DNA of 22,069 bases. Origin: a virus. Both the position numbers and the translations under genes were made by a program. The stretch lies in the IMG/VR virus record IMGVR_UViG_3300029309_000077, positions 1-22,069 of that record; one strand, written 5' to 3'. Shown in pieces: positions 4,776 through 12,044 of this stretch. The notes under the pieces were generated by a model. It saw only the letters and a list, made by a program, of their open reading frames with translations, was not told where the DNA came from and ran no database searches. The number at the start of each line of letters is the position of its first letter. Position 1 is the stretch's first letter.

Positions 4776-5225
4776 ATGGCATATTCACAACAAGTAGTGG
4801 ACAGGTTTGAAAGTGTTTTAAACAATCCTGAAAAGCATGCGGTTGGTAGGTTTGACCCTAACGACCCTAATGTAGCTACCGGTTTAACTGGAGCTCCTGC
4901 TTGTGGAGATGTTATGAAGTTACAACTAAAGTTGGATGATGATGTTATTACAGATGTTAAGTTTAAAACTTATGGATGCGGTTCAGCGATAGCATCTAGT
5001 ACAATGTTTGTTGATATGTTAAAAGGTAAAACTATAGCTGAAGCAAAGCAGATAAAAGATAAAGATATTGCTGCAGCTTTAGAACTGCCTTCTATTAAGT
5101 TACATTGCAGTGTTTTAGCAGAAGAAAGTATTCACAGAGCTATAACAGACTGGGAAGCTAAAGTACAACATAGACAACATAATCAGCCAGAACGCTGGGA
5201 AGACCCTAACGGTTACGGTTACTAA
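4776..5225 (+). CDS. iscU: Iron-sulfur cluster scaffold protein IscU (phage-encoded)
   Basis: IscU is the scaffold on which the cysteine desulfurase IscS builds [2Fe-2S] clusters before HscA/HscB pass them to target proteins. The 149-residue product is plainly IscU. It has GAPACGDVMKLQLKL (Cys43, Asp45), KTYGCGSAIASS (Cys68) and LPSIKLHCSVLAEESI (His110, Cys111), so all three ligand cysteines and the aspartate that modulates cluster release are intact. LPSIK (residues 104-108) corresponds to the HscA recognition motif (LPPVK in E. coli). Bacterial IscU is about 128 residues; the extra length is a six-residue N-terminal insert and a polar C-terminal tail of about 20 residues. No other isc gene is nearby, so it would have to work with host IscS/HscAB. 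It is embedded between terminase genes and appears functional. Likely an auxiliary metabolic gene that supports host Fe-S assembly during infection (inference). Confidence 0.93.
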   Translation: MAYSQQVVDRFESVLNNPEKHAVGRFDPNDPNVATGLTGAPACGDVMKLQLKLDDDVITDVKFKTYGCGSAIASSTMFVDMLKGKTIAEAKQIKDKDIAAALELPSIKLHCSVLAEESIHRAITDWEAKVQHRQHNQPERWEDPNGYGY

Positions 5226-5392
5226 TGCCACACGCAGGACATTTTGGAGTAAAATCAGCAGCCAAACGCAATAGGATGGCTCGTAATAAAGCTAGAGCTA
5301 AACAAGTGTCAGATACACAGTTTAGCGATAACTGGGATAAAATTTTTGGAGGTAAAGATGCCAAGGAAGAAAACAACAAAAAAGAAAAGTAA
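5225..5392 (+). CDS. Small basic protein (55 aa)
   Basis: This 55-residue protein starts MPHAGHFGVKSAAKRNRMAR. It is basic at the start and strongly charged at the end (KEENNKKEK). Its ATG overlaps the iscU stop (TAATG). Its last 35 bases overlap the next gene in another frame and also contain that gene's GGAGG ribosome-binding site. No family recognised; a member of the terS-terL cluster of basic proteins. Confidence 0.55.
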   Translation: MPHAGHFGVKSAAKRNRMARNKARAKQVSDTQFSDNWDKIFGGKDAKEENNKKEK

Positions 5393-5558
5393 ATCTCGAG
5401 TTAATGAGGCTGGAAACTATACGAAGCCTACTATGCGTAAGAGGCTTTTTGAGAAGATTAAAGCTGGTTCCAAAGGGGGTAAACCCGGGCAATGGTCAGC
5501 TCGAAAAGCCCAGCTATTAGCATCCGAGTATAAAAAGAAAGGCGGTGGCTATAAATAA
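5358..5558 (+). CDS. Basic conserved protein with 'GGKPGQWSARKAQLL' motif (66 aa)
   Basis: I start this at the ATG giving MPRKKTTKKKSKSRVNEAGN, because GGAGG lies five bases upstream; an in-frame TTG four codons earlier would swallow that site. After the lysine-rich N-terminus comes YTKPTMRKRLFEKIKAGSKG and then GKPGQWSARKAQLLASEYKK and GGGY. This block is one I recall from a widespread small domain of unknown function (possibly catalogued as DUF5872) present in phages and bacteria. 66 residues, pI clearly basic. Likely nucleic-acid associated, by composition only. Confidence 0.75.
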   Translation: MPRKKTTKKKSKSRVNEAGNYTKPTMRKRLFEKIKAGSKGGKPGQWSARKAQLLASEYKKKGGGYK

Positions 5559-5686
5559 TGGCTAAGTCTAGAGCACAACAAGCAGCCATAGCAATAGCTA
5601 AAAAGAAATCAGGAAAATATAACAAACAAGGAAAACGTACTGCACCTTATGTCAAAAAGAAAAGACCCAAAAGTAGGAACAGGTAA
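5558..5686 (+). CDS. Very small basic protein (42 aa)
   Basis: A 42-residue, lysine/arginine-rich protein starting MAKSRAQQAAIAIAKKKSGK and ending KKKRPKSRNR. It is joined to the preceding gene by TAATG and overlaps the following gene by 38 bases in another frame. It has no recognisable domain. The tight overlaps on both sides and the shared character with its neighbours support it as real. Confidence 0.5.
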   Translation: MAKSRAQQAAIAIAKKKSGKYNKQGKRTAPYVKKKRPKSRNR

Positions 5687-5951
5687 AAAGCCTAAGGGTA
5701 GCGGTAGACGTTTATATACCGATGAGAACCCAAAAGATACAGTTAGTATCAAGTATGCAACACCTGCTGATGCTCGTGCTACTGTCGCAAAAGTTAAAAG
5801 GATTAAAAAACCGTATGCTCGTAAGATTCAAATACTTACTGTACTTGAGCAAAGAGCCAAGGTACAAGGTAAAACAGAACAAGCAAATATCGCTAAACGA
5901 GGGAAAGAAGCAATAAGGAAACAACATGGCACTAAAAAAAAGTCAACGTAG
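5649..5951 (+). CDS. Basic conserved phage protein with 'GSGRRLYTDENPKDTVSIKYAT' block (100 aa)
   Basis: A 100-residue basic protein. After a lysine-rich start comes GSGRRLYTDENPKDTVSI at residues 17-34, then PADARATVAKVKRIKKPYAR, and a C-terminal helix (ILTVLEQRAKV). I remember this 'GRRLYTDENP-x-DTVS' block in many marine phage proteins of unknown function. It overlaps both neighbours (38 and 26 bases). No catalytic residues are evident; DNA condensation or a minor head role is possible but unproven. Confidence 0.75.
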   Translation: MSKRKDPKVGTGKKPKGSGRRLYTDENPKDTVSIKYATPADARATVAKVKRIKKPYARKIQILTVLEQRAKVQGKTEQANIAKRGKEAIRKQHGTKKKST

Positions 5952-6174
5952 TCTAAAGGATTGGTCTAAACAAAAGTGGAGAACTAAGAGTGGTAAAAAA
6001 TCCTCGGAAACTGGGGAACGCTATTTACCTGAAAAAGCTATCAAAGCCTTATCGCCACAAGAGTATGCAGCATCAACGAGAAAGAAAAGAGCCGATACCA
6101 AGAAAGGTAAACAGTTCTCTAAGCAACCAAAACGAATTGCTAAAAAAACAAGAAAGTACAGAAAGACAAGTTAA
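5926..6174 (+). CDS. Basic conserved phage protein with 'TGERYLPEKAIKALSPQEYAAS' block (82 aa)
   Basis: An 82-residue, strongly basic protein. It contains WSKQKWRTKSGKKSSETGER near residues 13-32, then YLPEKAIKALSPQEYAAS, then KGKQFSKQPKRIAKKTRKYR. This is a recurrent conserved block in phage proteins ('SGERYLP-x-x-AI-x-AL-x-x-EYAAT ... GKQF-x-x-QP-x-x-IA-K'), which I believe has a DUF assignment but no known function. An AAGGAA ribosome-binding site precedes the ATG, and the gene overlaps its predecessor by 26 bases. Confidence 0.8.
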   Translation: MALKKSQRSLKDWSKQKWRTKSGKKSSETGERYLPEKAIKALSPQEYAASTRKKRADTKKGKQFSKQPKRIAKKTRKYRKTS

Positions 6175-6178
6175 GAAT

Positions 6179-6448
6179 ATGAAGTTAGTTCCAGACGATT
6201 ACAAAAGACGTACTTCATCTACAGTACCTTTTGGTTATGAAGATGATGGACTAATAGAAGGTTATTTAAAAGCTATTCCACAAGAACTAGATGTGCTAAG
6301 AGAAGTAGCTGAATCAGTTTATTTAGGTGAGATTAGTTTAGGTGTAGGTGTTGATTGGTTAGAAGCAGAAACCGGTAGGTCTATGTCTAAAATGGGTTTG
6401 AAAAAATACGTAGATAAGAAGTATGGAAGACTGGGAAAAAAATCCTGA
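6179..6448 (+). CDS. Small protein with helix-turn-helix-like C-terminus (89 aa)
   Basis: I choose the ATG giving MKLVPDDYKRRTSSTVPFGY (89 residues). A longer reading from 5990 would run out of frame through almost the whole preceding gene and is unlikely. The second half, EISLGVGVDWLEAETGRSMS followed by KMGLKKYVDKKYG, has the layout of a resolvase-type helix-turn-helix, as in small proteins that sit just before the large terminase in several phages. It may help packaging or regulate the operon; unproven. The 3' end overlaps the large terminase gene by 26 bases. Confidence 0.7.
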   Translation: MKLVPDDYKRRTSSTVPFGYEDDGLIEGYLKAIPQELDVLREVAESVYLGEISLGVGVDWLEAETGRSMSKMGLKKYVDKKYGRLGKKS

Positions 6449-8069
6449 AAAGTACTTGACAAACCCAGATGGGAGCTATATACTTAATAAAGACGGTAAA
6501 CCACGTAAAAAAGGTGGTAGACCAAAGAACTCAGAACTTTCTGATGTACAACTTGCTATTAAAGCTAAAAAGCAATTAGTAAGTAAAAATAAGAAAGTTA
6601 AAAAGCTAACGAGACATTTAGCTAAGATAAAAAGAGAAACTGAAGCTGAAGAAAAAGCTTTAACATCTAATGTTTTATCAAAGGAAGATACTAAAGCTCT
6701 TCCAGAAGAAATACAAAAGCATTTAGATGATACTGGTTCGCATGTGGCATTTATGCCTAACGATGGACCACAAACAGATTTCTTAGCTGCATCCGAAAAA
6801 GATGTTTTATACGGAGGTGCAGCAGGTGGGGGAAAGAGCTTTGCAATGGTTATCGACCCACTAAGGTATTGCCACATTGGTGCTCATAGAGCATTAATAC
6901 TAAGAAGGTCAATGCCAGAGCTTAGGGAGCTTATAGATAAATCTCGTGAACTGTACCCAAAAGCATTTAAGGGTGCTAAGTTCAAAGAAGTAGAGAAGCT
7001 ATGGCAATTCCCTAGTGGAGCTAAGATAGAGTTTGGATTTTTAGAAAGAGATGCAGACGTATATCGTTATCAAGGTCAAGCATATAGTTGGATTGGTTTT
7101 GATGAGATTACGCATTTACCAACAGAGTTTGGTTGGAATTATCTAGCATCTAGGTTAAGAACAACAGACCCAGAGCTACCAACATTTTTGCGATGTACAG
7201 CAAACCCCGGAGGAGTTGGAGCACAATGGGTTAAAAAGAGATACGTTGACCCGTCTGATGAAAATAAAACTTTCGTTGGTACAGACGGTTTAACAAGGAA
7301 GTTTATTCCAGCAAGATTACAGGATAACCCGTTTCTTGCAGAGGATGGCGAGTATGAACGCATGTTACTTTCTTTACCTCCAGTACAGCGTAAGCAGTTA
7401 CTTGAGGGTAATTGGAATATAAGTGAAGGTGCAGCGTTTGCAGAATTTGAACCCGACATCCATGTTATAACACCTTTTGAAATACCTACATGGTGGGAAA
7501 GATTAAAAGGCATTGACTACGGATACGCTTCTGAGAGTTGTTGCTTATGGGCTGCGATTGACCCCGAAGACAAGACCATCATCATATATAGAGAGTTATA
7601 CGAAAAAGGTCTTACAGGGGAAGCTCTCGGTGATAAGATAACAGACTTAGAAATGAATGAAGTTAAGTCAATAGGTGGTGTATTAGATACAGCAGCATGG
7701 TCTAGAACTGGTTATACTGGTCCAACGATAGGTGAAATACTTATCCAAAAAGGACACAAGTTAAGACGAGCAGACAAAAATAGATTAGCTGGTAAGATTC
7801 AAATACACGAACATTTGCGACAAGATAGGAGTACCGGTAGACCTAGATTGCAAATATTAAGTACATGTACGAATTTAATAAAAGAATTACAAAGTCTGCC
7901 TTTATCGAAGAGTAATCCTGAGGATGTGGATACTCATTCATCTGACCATGCTTACGATGCATTGCGTTACATGATTATGAGTAGACCTAAATTAGACCAT
8001 CCATATGACAGGATGCTGCAGATTAAAACGAGGATGTACCAACCATCTGACGAAACATTTGGGTATTAA
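6423..8069 (+). CDS. terL: Terminase large subunit (packaging ATPase-nuclease)
   Basis: The large terminase pumps DNA into the prohead and cuts the concatemer. The 548-residue product shows the ATPase motifs: Walker A GGAAGGGKS (131-139), Walker B WIGFDE with acidic pair Asp227-Glu228, and coupling motif CTANPGG (258-264). The C-terminal RNase H-like nuclease follows, with acidic residues Asp365 (GIDYGYAS), Asp422 (VLDTAAW) and Asp508/Asp512 (DHAYDALRY). A basic N-terminal extension of about 100 residues precedes the ATPase; it includes KKGGRPKNS, a GRP core flanked by lysines as in AT-hooks, and may add DNA binding. The start overlaps the previous gene by 26 bases, and the stop overlaps the portal ATG (TAATG). 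Confidence 0.95.
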   Translation: MEDWEKNPEKYLTNPDGSYILNKDGKPRKKGGRPKNSELSDVQLAIKAKKQLVSKNKKVKKLTRHLAKIKRETEAEEKALTSNVLSKEDTKALPEEIQKHLDDTGSHVAFMPNDGPQTDFLAASEKDVLYGGAAGGGKSFAMVIDPLRYCHIGAHRALILRRSMPELRELIDKSRELYPKAFKGAKFKEVEKLWQFPSGAKIEFGFLERDADVYRYQGQAYSWIGFDEITHLPTEFGWNYLASRLRTTDPELPTFLRCTANPGGVGAQWVKKRYVDPSDENKTFVGTDGLTRKFIPARLQDNPFLAEDGEYERMLLSLPPVQRKQLLEGNWNISEGAAFAEFEPDIHVITPFEIPTWWERLKGIDYGYASESCCLWAAIDPEDKTIIIYRELYEKGLTGEALGDKITDLEMNEVKSIGGVLDTAAWSRTGYTGPTIGEILIQKGHKLRRADKNRLAGKIQIHEHLRQDRSTGRPRLQILSTCTNLIKELQSLPLSKSNPEDVDTHSSDHAYDALRYMIMSRPKLDHPYDRMLQIKTRMYQPSDETFGY

Positions 8070-10270
8070 TGGCAGAAATTGACAATACATTTTTAAGTGC
8101 TGACAACATCTACGAAGAAGTAGAAGGTGAAGCAGGTAAAACTTTAAATCTTGAAGATGACCAACGTATTAATTTAGTTGGTATTATTCAATCACGTTTT
8201 GCCCAAGCTGAAACAGCTAGAGACACAGATGAAAGACGTTGGCTTAGAGCATACGAAAACTATCGTGGTCTCTATGCAAAATCAATAAAGTTTAGAGAAT
8301 CAGAAAAGTCTAGAATATTTGTTAAGATAACTAAGACAAAAGTTCTAGCAGCCTTTGGACAATTAGTAGATGTTATCTTTGGTACCGGTAAATTTCCAAT
8401 AGGCATATCAGAAACTAAAATCCCAGAAGGCGAAAAAGAACACGCATACTTAGATACCCAAAATCCTAATCCCGGTTTAGAAACAACCATGCCTGATAAT
8501 ATAGGCAATAGATTAGAAGATGCACCAGTAGAAAGTATTTATGATGTTGGTTTTGAGGGTGATGGTAAAGTATTAAAAGCAGGAGCTACTTTAGGCACAG
8601 GCATGTTTGAAGATAGCTTAGAAGACCAAGCAGAACAATTAGGGTTAAAAGAAGGTTTAAGTCCTATCCCACAAAACTTAGAATTATCTCCAGCACAAAA
8701 GTCTGCGAGAAGAATGGAAAAACTTATCCATGACCAAATAGAAGAATCTAACGGGTCATCAGAGATAAGAAGTGCATTACTAGAGTCTGCACTATTAGGA
8801 ACTGGTATTGTTAAAGGTCCATTTAATTTTAATAAAAGATTAAATAACTGGGCAATGAATGAAGAAGGTGAAAGAGAATATTCACCGTTAGATGTTAGAG
8901 TTCCTAGAATAGAGTTTGTTAGTTGTTGGGATTTTTACCCAGACCCTGCAGGTACAAGTATAGAGGAATGTGAATACGTAGTTCATCGTCATAAAATGAA
9001 CAAAAGTCAATTAAGGCAACTAAGAAATATGCCTTACTTTGATAAAGATGCTATTCGTGAATGTATCCGTATGGGTGCTAATTACGAAGAAAAAGATTTT
9101 GAATATCAGTTAAAAGATGATGCACAAGTAGAGGATTATTCTTCTAACTTTGAAGTCTTAGAATACTGGGGAATCATGGATGCTGAATATGCTCGTGAAG
9201 TGGGTATAGATTTAGATGATAGCATTGATGATTTAGATGAGGTACAAATCAATGCATGGATATGTGGTGATAAATTACTAAGAGCAGTAATCAATCCATT
9301 TACTCCATACAGAATACCTTACAATGCTTTTCCATACGAAAGAAACCCTTACAACTTCTTTGGTATTGGAGTAGCAGAGAATATGGATGATTCTCAACAG
9401 ATTATGAACGGTCATGCAAGGATGGCTATTGATAATCTAGCCTTAGCAGGTTCATTAGTATTTGATGTTGATGAGTCTGCTCTTGTCGGTGGACAGAATA
9501 TGGAAATCTATCCCGGCAAGATATTTAGGAGACAAGCAGGAATGCCCGGACAATCTATTTACGGATTGAAGTTTCCAAACACTGCACCTGAAAATATGAT
9601 GATGTTTGATAGGTTTAGGCAGTTAGCGGATGAACAAACAGGTATTCCTAGCTACTCTCACGGACAAACCGGTGTACAAAGCATGACGAGAACTGCATCA
9701 GGTATGTCTATGTTACTAGGAGCTTCAAGTTTAAATATTAAAACAGTTGTCAAGAATCTTGATGACTTTTTATTAAAGCCACTAGGTGAATCTTACTTCC
9801 AATGGAACATGCAGTTCTTTGAAGGTAACATTGATGTGGCTGGTGATTTAGAAGTTAAAGCTACTGGTACGAATAGCTTGATGCAGAAAGAAGTTAGAAG
9901 TCAAAGACTTACTATGTTCTTACAAACTGCACAAAGTCCAGCTATCGCACCGTTTGTTAAAATATCTAAATTGGTTAGTGAACTTGCCTATAGCTTAGAC
10001 TTAGACCCAGAGGAAATACTAAATGACCCTGAGGAAGCAGCTATCATGGCACAGATAATAGGAATGCAAAATGCTGGACAAACAACAGGCGAAGAGACTG
10101 AACCCGATAGTCAACAGTCCCCAATGGGAGGACTTCAAGGAGTACCTCAAAGAACGCAAGAACTTGGAGTTACAGGCACTGGCGGTGGCAACATCGGAAT
10201 CGGAAATGTTCCGGTTGCAGGGGAGAGTAACTTCTCTGGGAATGTTGGAGGAGCTGCCCCAGAAGGTTAA
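8069..10270 (+). CDS. Portal protein
   Basis: The portal forms the dodecameric ring at the head vertex through which DNA enters and to which the tail attaches. The 733-residue product follows the large terminase directly. It contains typical podovirus (P22 gp1-like) portal segments: an N-terminal RRWLRAYENYRGLY region, EFVSCWDFYPDPAGTSIEEC near residue 285, NAFPYERNPYNFFGIGVAEN near 420, and an active helical crown region with DEQTGIPSYSHGQTG. The size is close to P22 gp1 (725). The last 60 or so residues are low-complexity Gly/Gln and share their DNA with another gene in the +1 frame (10071-10298), which probably explains the odd composition and locally higher GC there. Confidence 0.92.
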   Translation: MAEIDNTFLSADNIYEEVEGEAGKTLNLEDDQRINLVGIIQSRFAQAETARDTDERRWLRAYENYRGLYAKSIKFRESEKSRIFVKITKTKVLAAFGQLVDVIFGTGKFPIGISETKIPEGEKEHAYLDTQNPNPGLETTMPDNIGNRLEDAPVESIYDVGFEGDGKVLKAGATLGTGMFEDSLEDQAEQLGLKEGLSPIPQNLELSPAQKSARRMEKLIHDQIEESNGSSEIRSALLESALLGTGIVKGPFNFNKRLNNWAMNEEGEREYSPLDVRVPRIEFVSCWDFYPDPAGTSIEECEYVVHRHKMNKSQLRQLRNMPYFDKDAIRECIRMGANYEEKDFEYQLKDDAQVEDYSSNFEVLEYWGIMDAEYAREVGIDLDDSIDDLDEVQINAWICGDKLLRAVINPFTPYRIPYNAFPYERNPYNFFGIGVAENMDDSQQIMNGHARMAIDNLALAGSLVFDVDESALVGGQNMEIYPGKIFRRQAGMPGQSIYGLKFPNTAPENMMMFDRFRQLADEQTGIPSYSHGQTGVQSMTRTASGMSMLLGASSLNIKTVVKNLDDFLLKPLGESYFQWNMQFFEGNIDVAGDLEVKATGTNSLMQKEVRSQRLTMFLQTAQSPAIAPFVKISKLVSELAYSLDLDPEEILNDPEEAAIMAQIIGMQNAGQTTGEETEPDSQQSPMGGLQGVPQRTQELGVTGTGGGNIGIGNVPVAGESNFSGNVGGAAPEG

Positions 10271-10298
10271 AGAAGCACTAACAAGAATAGAGGAATAA
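10071..10298 (+). CDS. Overprinted small helical protein inside portal 3' end (75 aa)
   Basis: A 75-residue protein whose first 200 bases lie in the +1 frame of the portal gene. It starts MLDKQQAKRLNPIVNSPQWE and continues with DFKEYLKERKNLELQALAVA, then FRLQGRVTSLGMLEELPQKV. It looks like a genuine soluble helical protein (a 'LQGR ... L-x-x-LP' ending is seen in small phage proteins encoded after portal genes). A TAGGA ribosome-binding site lies seven bases before the ATG, and the stop is one base before the next gene's ATG. In contrast, the portal frame here encodes low-complexity Gly-rich sequence, so this frame is probably the constrained one. Function unknown. Confidence 0.75.
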   Translation: MLDKQQAKRLNPIVNSPQWEDFKEYLKERKNLELQALAVATSESEMFRLQGRVTSLGMLEELPQKVKEALTRIEE

Positions 10299-10299
10299 T

Positions 10300-11010
10300 A
10301 TGAAAAGTATGTTAAGAGATGACCCAGACAGAATGGCTATGCTAACAGGTGGTCAAACTAAACTTGATGCTAATAAAGACGGTAAGATTAGTGGTGAAGA
10401 CTTTGCAATCCTTAAAGAAAACAAAGAAGAAAGAGAAGAAATGCAAGATGGTGGCATGATGATGGAACAGATGCCACAAGAAATGAAAGATATGCCAGAA
10501 GAAATGGATGAGCAAATGAAAAAAATGCTCATGGAAGAACAAGTTCCTGATGATGAAATGGAAGAGGACTATTTAGACTTCATAATCAATGAAGCTCTAA
10601 CACCAGAAGAAGAAGATTTTTTAGTAGACCAGTTAAGAGACAACGATAGACTTAGCGAAATATTTGATAAAGTTATTGAAGTTGCTTCAGAGTTTACAGG
10701 CTCAGGTCCAGTAGAAGGACCGGGCACAGAGGTTTCTGATTCGATACCTGCAAGGTTATCGGATGGAGAGTTTGTCTTTACTGCAAAAGCTACAGAGCAA
10801 CTCGGAGTAGATAAATTAATGTCTATGATGAAAGAAGCGGAAGCTGCTGCAGACGAAAGACAAGGAATGCAGGATGGGGGAATACTAAGTGAGACTACGA
10901 CTACAACTCGTAGATTCGCTGACCCAACTCAAATGGAGGATGAGGAAGAAGTCATGCAAGACGAAAAAACCATCCAAGATATGAGAGGTACTAACCCAAG
11001 AATGCAATAG
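10300..11010 (+). CDS. Acidic Met-rich virion-associated protein with EF-hand-like loop (236 aa)
   Basis: A 236-residue acidic protein. Residues 23-34 (DANKDGKISGED) match an EF-hand/dockerin-type calcium loop at positions 1, 3, 5, 6, 8 and 12. A long Met/Glu-rich helical region follows. Residues 140-159 (GPGTEVSDSIPARLSDGEFV) form a block I recall as recurrent in marine phage proteins encoded near portal and scaffold genes ('GPG-x-x-x-SDSIPA-LSDGE-V'). The gene lies between portal and scaffold in the head operon, so a structural or assembly role is likely, but its precise function is unknown. AGAGGA precedes the ATG. Confidence 0.75.
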   Translation: MKSMLRDDPDRMAMLTGGQTKLDANKDGKISGEDFAILKENKEEREEMQDGGMMMEQMPQEMKDMPEEMDEQMKKMLMEEQVPDDEMEEDYLDFIINEALTPEEEDFLVDQLRDNDRLSEIFDKVIEVASEFTGSGPVEGPGTEVSDSIPARLSDGEFVFTAKATEQLGVDKLMSMMKEAEAAADERQGMQDGGILSETTTTTRRFADPTQMEDEEEVMQDEKTIQDMRGTNPRMQ

Positions 11011-11128
11011 GAGTAAAGCTACCCGAGTAATCGGCACTTTACATTAAATCAACTTTGAAAGGCTACCTTTACAAGACAAGCCCTGCAAGTGCACACCGCA
11101 GCTACCTTGTTAAACGAAGCCCTGAGTA
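11011..11128 (+). ncRNA. Candidate structured leader RNA upstream of scaffold gene
   Basis: This intergenic stretch folds convincingly. GTAAAG (11013-11018) pairs with CTTTAC (11037-11042), and inside it CCGA-GTAA-TCGG makes a stem capped by a GNRA tetraloop. AAAGG-CTA-CCTTT (11058-11070) makes a second hairpin, and CTGC/GCAG (11083-11100) a third. Two 24-base direct repeats (11062-11085 and 11101-11124), 18/24 identical, both run from GCTACCTT to AAGCCCTG; a third GCTACC is at 11018. It sits just before the AGGAGG of the scaffold gene, with no terminator T-run. It may be a cis-acting RNA controlling scaffold/coat translation or an RNA-processing site. It is not a tRNA. Confidence 0.5.
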
Positions 11129-11140
11129 GGAGGTAAGAAA

Positions 11141-12019
11141 ATGACTGAAGAAGTCTTAAAAGAAGGACAGCCAAATCCTTATAATTTACAAAAATCTTGG
11201 CATACTGGAGAGGATAAACCTTTTCAATCGGCTGAACAGCTTTACTTTGAAGACCCGTCTGAGAAGAATAAATTATTCAAATCAAATGATGTTAACGAAG
11301 CAGAGCAAGAAGGTAACGTAGAAGTTAATAGTTTGGATGCACCTAAGGATGAACCTTATAAAAAACCAGACTATAAGAAACGCTACGATGACTTGAAAAG
11401 ACATTATGATAGCAAACTCAATGAGTTTAAACAGAGAGAAGAAGAGTTAATTAAACAGGCAGTGCCTGAATATAGAGCTCCGAAAACTCCAGAAGAACTT
11501 GAAGAGTTTAAAAAAAGTTATCCTGATGTTTTTGAAGTTGTAGAAACAGTTGCTCACATGCAAAGCGAATCTAAGGCAAAAGTTCTAGAAGAACGTCTTA
11601 GTAAACTCCAAGAAAGAGAGCAAGAAATATCTCAACAAGAAGCTGAAAAAAGGTTAAGAGAAAGACATCCTGATTTTGATGATATTAGAAACAGTGATGA
11701 TTTTCACAAATGGGCAAAAGAACAGCCTTCATCTATCCAAGGCTGGATATATGATAACGCTGACGATGCCGACCTAGCCAGTAGAGCTATTGATTTATTT
11801 AAACGTGATTTGGGAATTGATGTTCCTGAGAAGATAACTAAGTCATCTTCTAAGACTAAATCGGCTGCTGATATGGTATCTACAAAAACAACTGCTGTAG
11901 AACCTAAATCAGAAAAGATTTGGTCGGAAAAGGAGATTGCTGCTATGAGCATAGATGAGTTTGATAAATACGAAAGTGAAATCAGCGAAGCTATGCAACA
12001 AGGCAGAATCGTTAAATAA
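11141..12019 (+). CDS. Head scaffolding protein (probable)
   Basis: A 292-residue, highly charged, mostly helical protein lying just before the coat gene, the standard place for a podovirus scaffold, which templates prohead assembly and leaves before or during packaging. The sequence has a proline- and charge-rich N-terminus, DYKKRYDDLKRHYDSKLNEF (about residues 79-98) starting a coiled coil, further heptad-rich stretches (EERLSKLQEREQEISQQEAE), and an acidic/basic C-terminal helix suited to coat binding. An AGGAGGT ribosome-binding site is well placed and is preceded by the structured leader. Confidence 0.85.
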   Translation: MTEEVLKEGQPNPYNLQKSWHTGEDKPFQSAEQLYFEDPSEKNKLFKSNDVNEAEQEGNVEVNSLDAPKDEPYKKPDYKKRYDDLKRHYDSKLNEFKQREEELIKQAVPEYRAPKTPEELEEFKKSYPDVFEVVETVAHMQSESKAKVLEERLSKLQEREQEISQQEAEKRLRERHPDFDDIRNSDDFHKWAKEQPSSIQGWIYDNADDADLASRAIDLFKRDLGIDVPEKITKSSSKTKSAADMVSTKTTAVEPKSEKIWSEKEIAAMSIDEFDKYESEISEAMQQGRIVK

Positions 12020-12044
12020 ACTATAAACACAAAGGAGTATTATC

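Noticed and set aside
5990-6178. Upstream extension of the gene ending at 6448
   Set aside because: It would overlap nearly all of the conserved basic gene at 5926-6174 in another frame; the Lys/Arg/Gln-rich sequence is that gene's shadow, and the conserved-looking part starts at 6179.
11011-11128. tRNA gene
   Set aside because: It has stems and loops but no cloverleaf, no T-loop GTTCRA and no matching acceptor ends.
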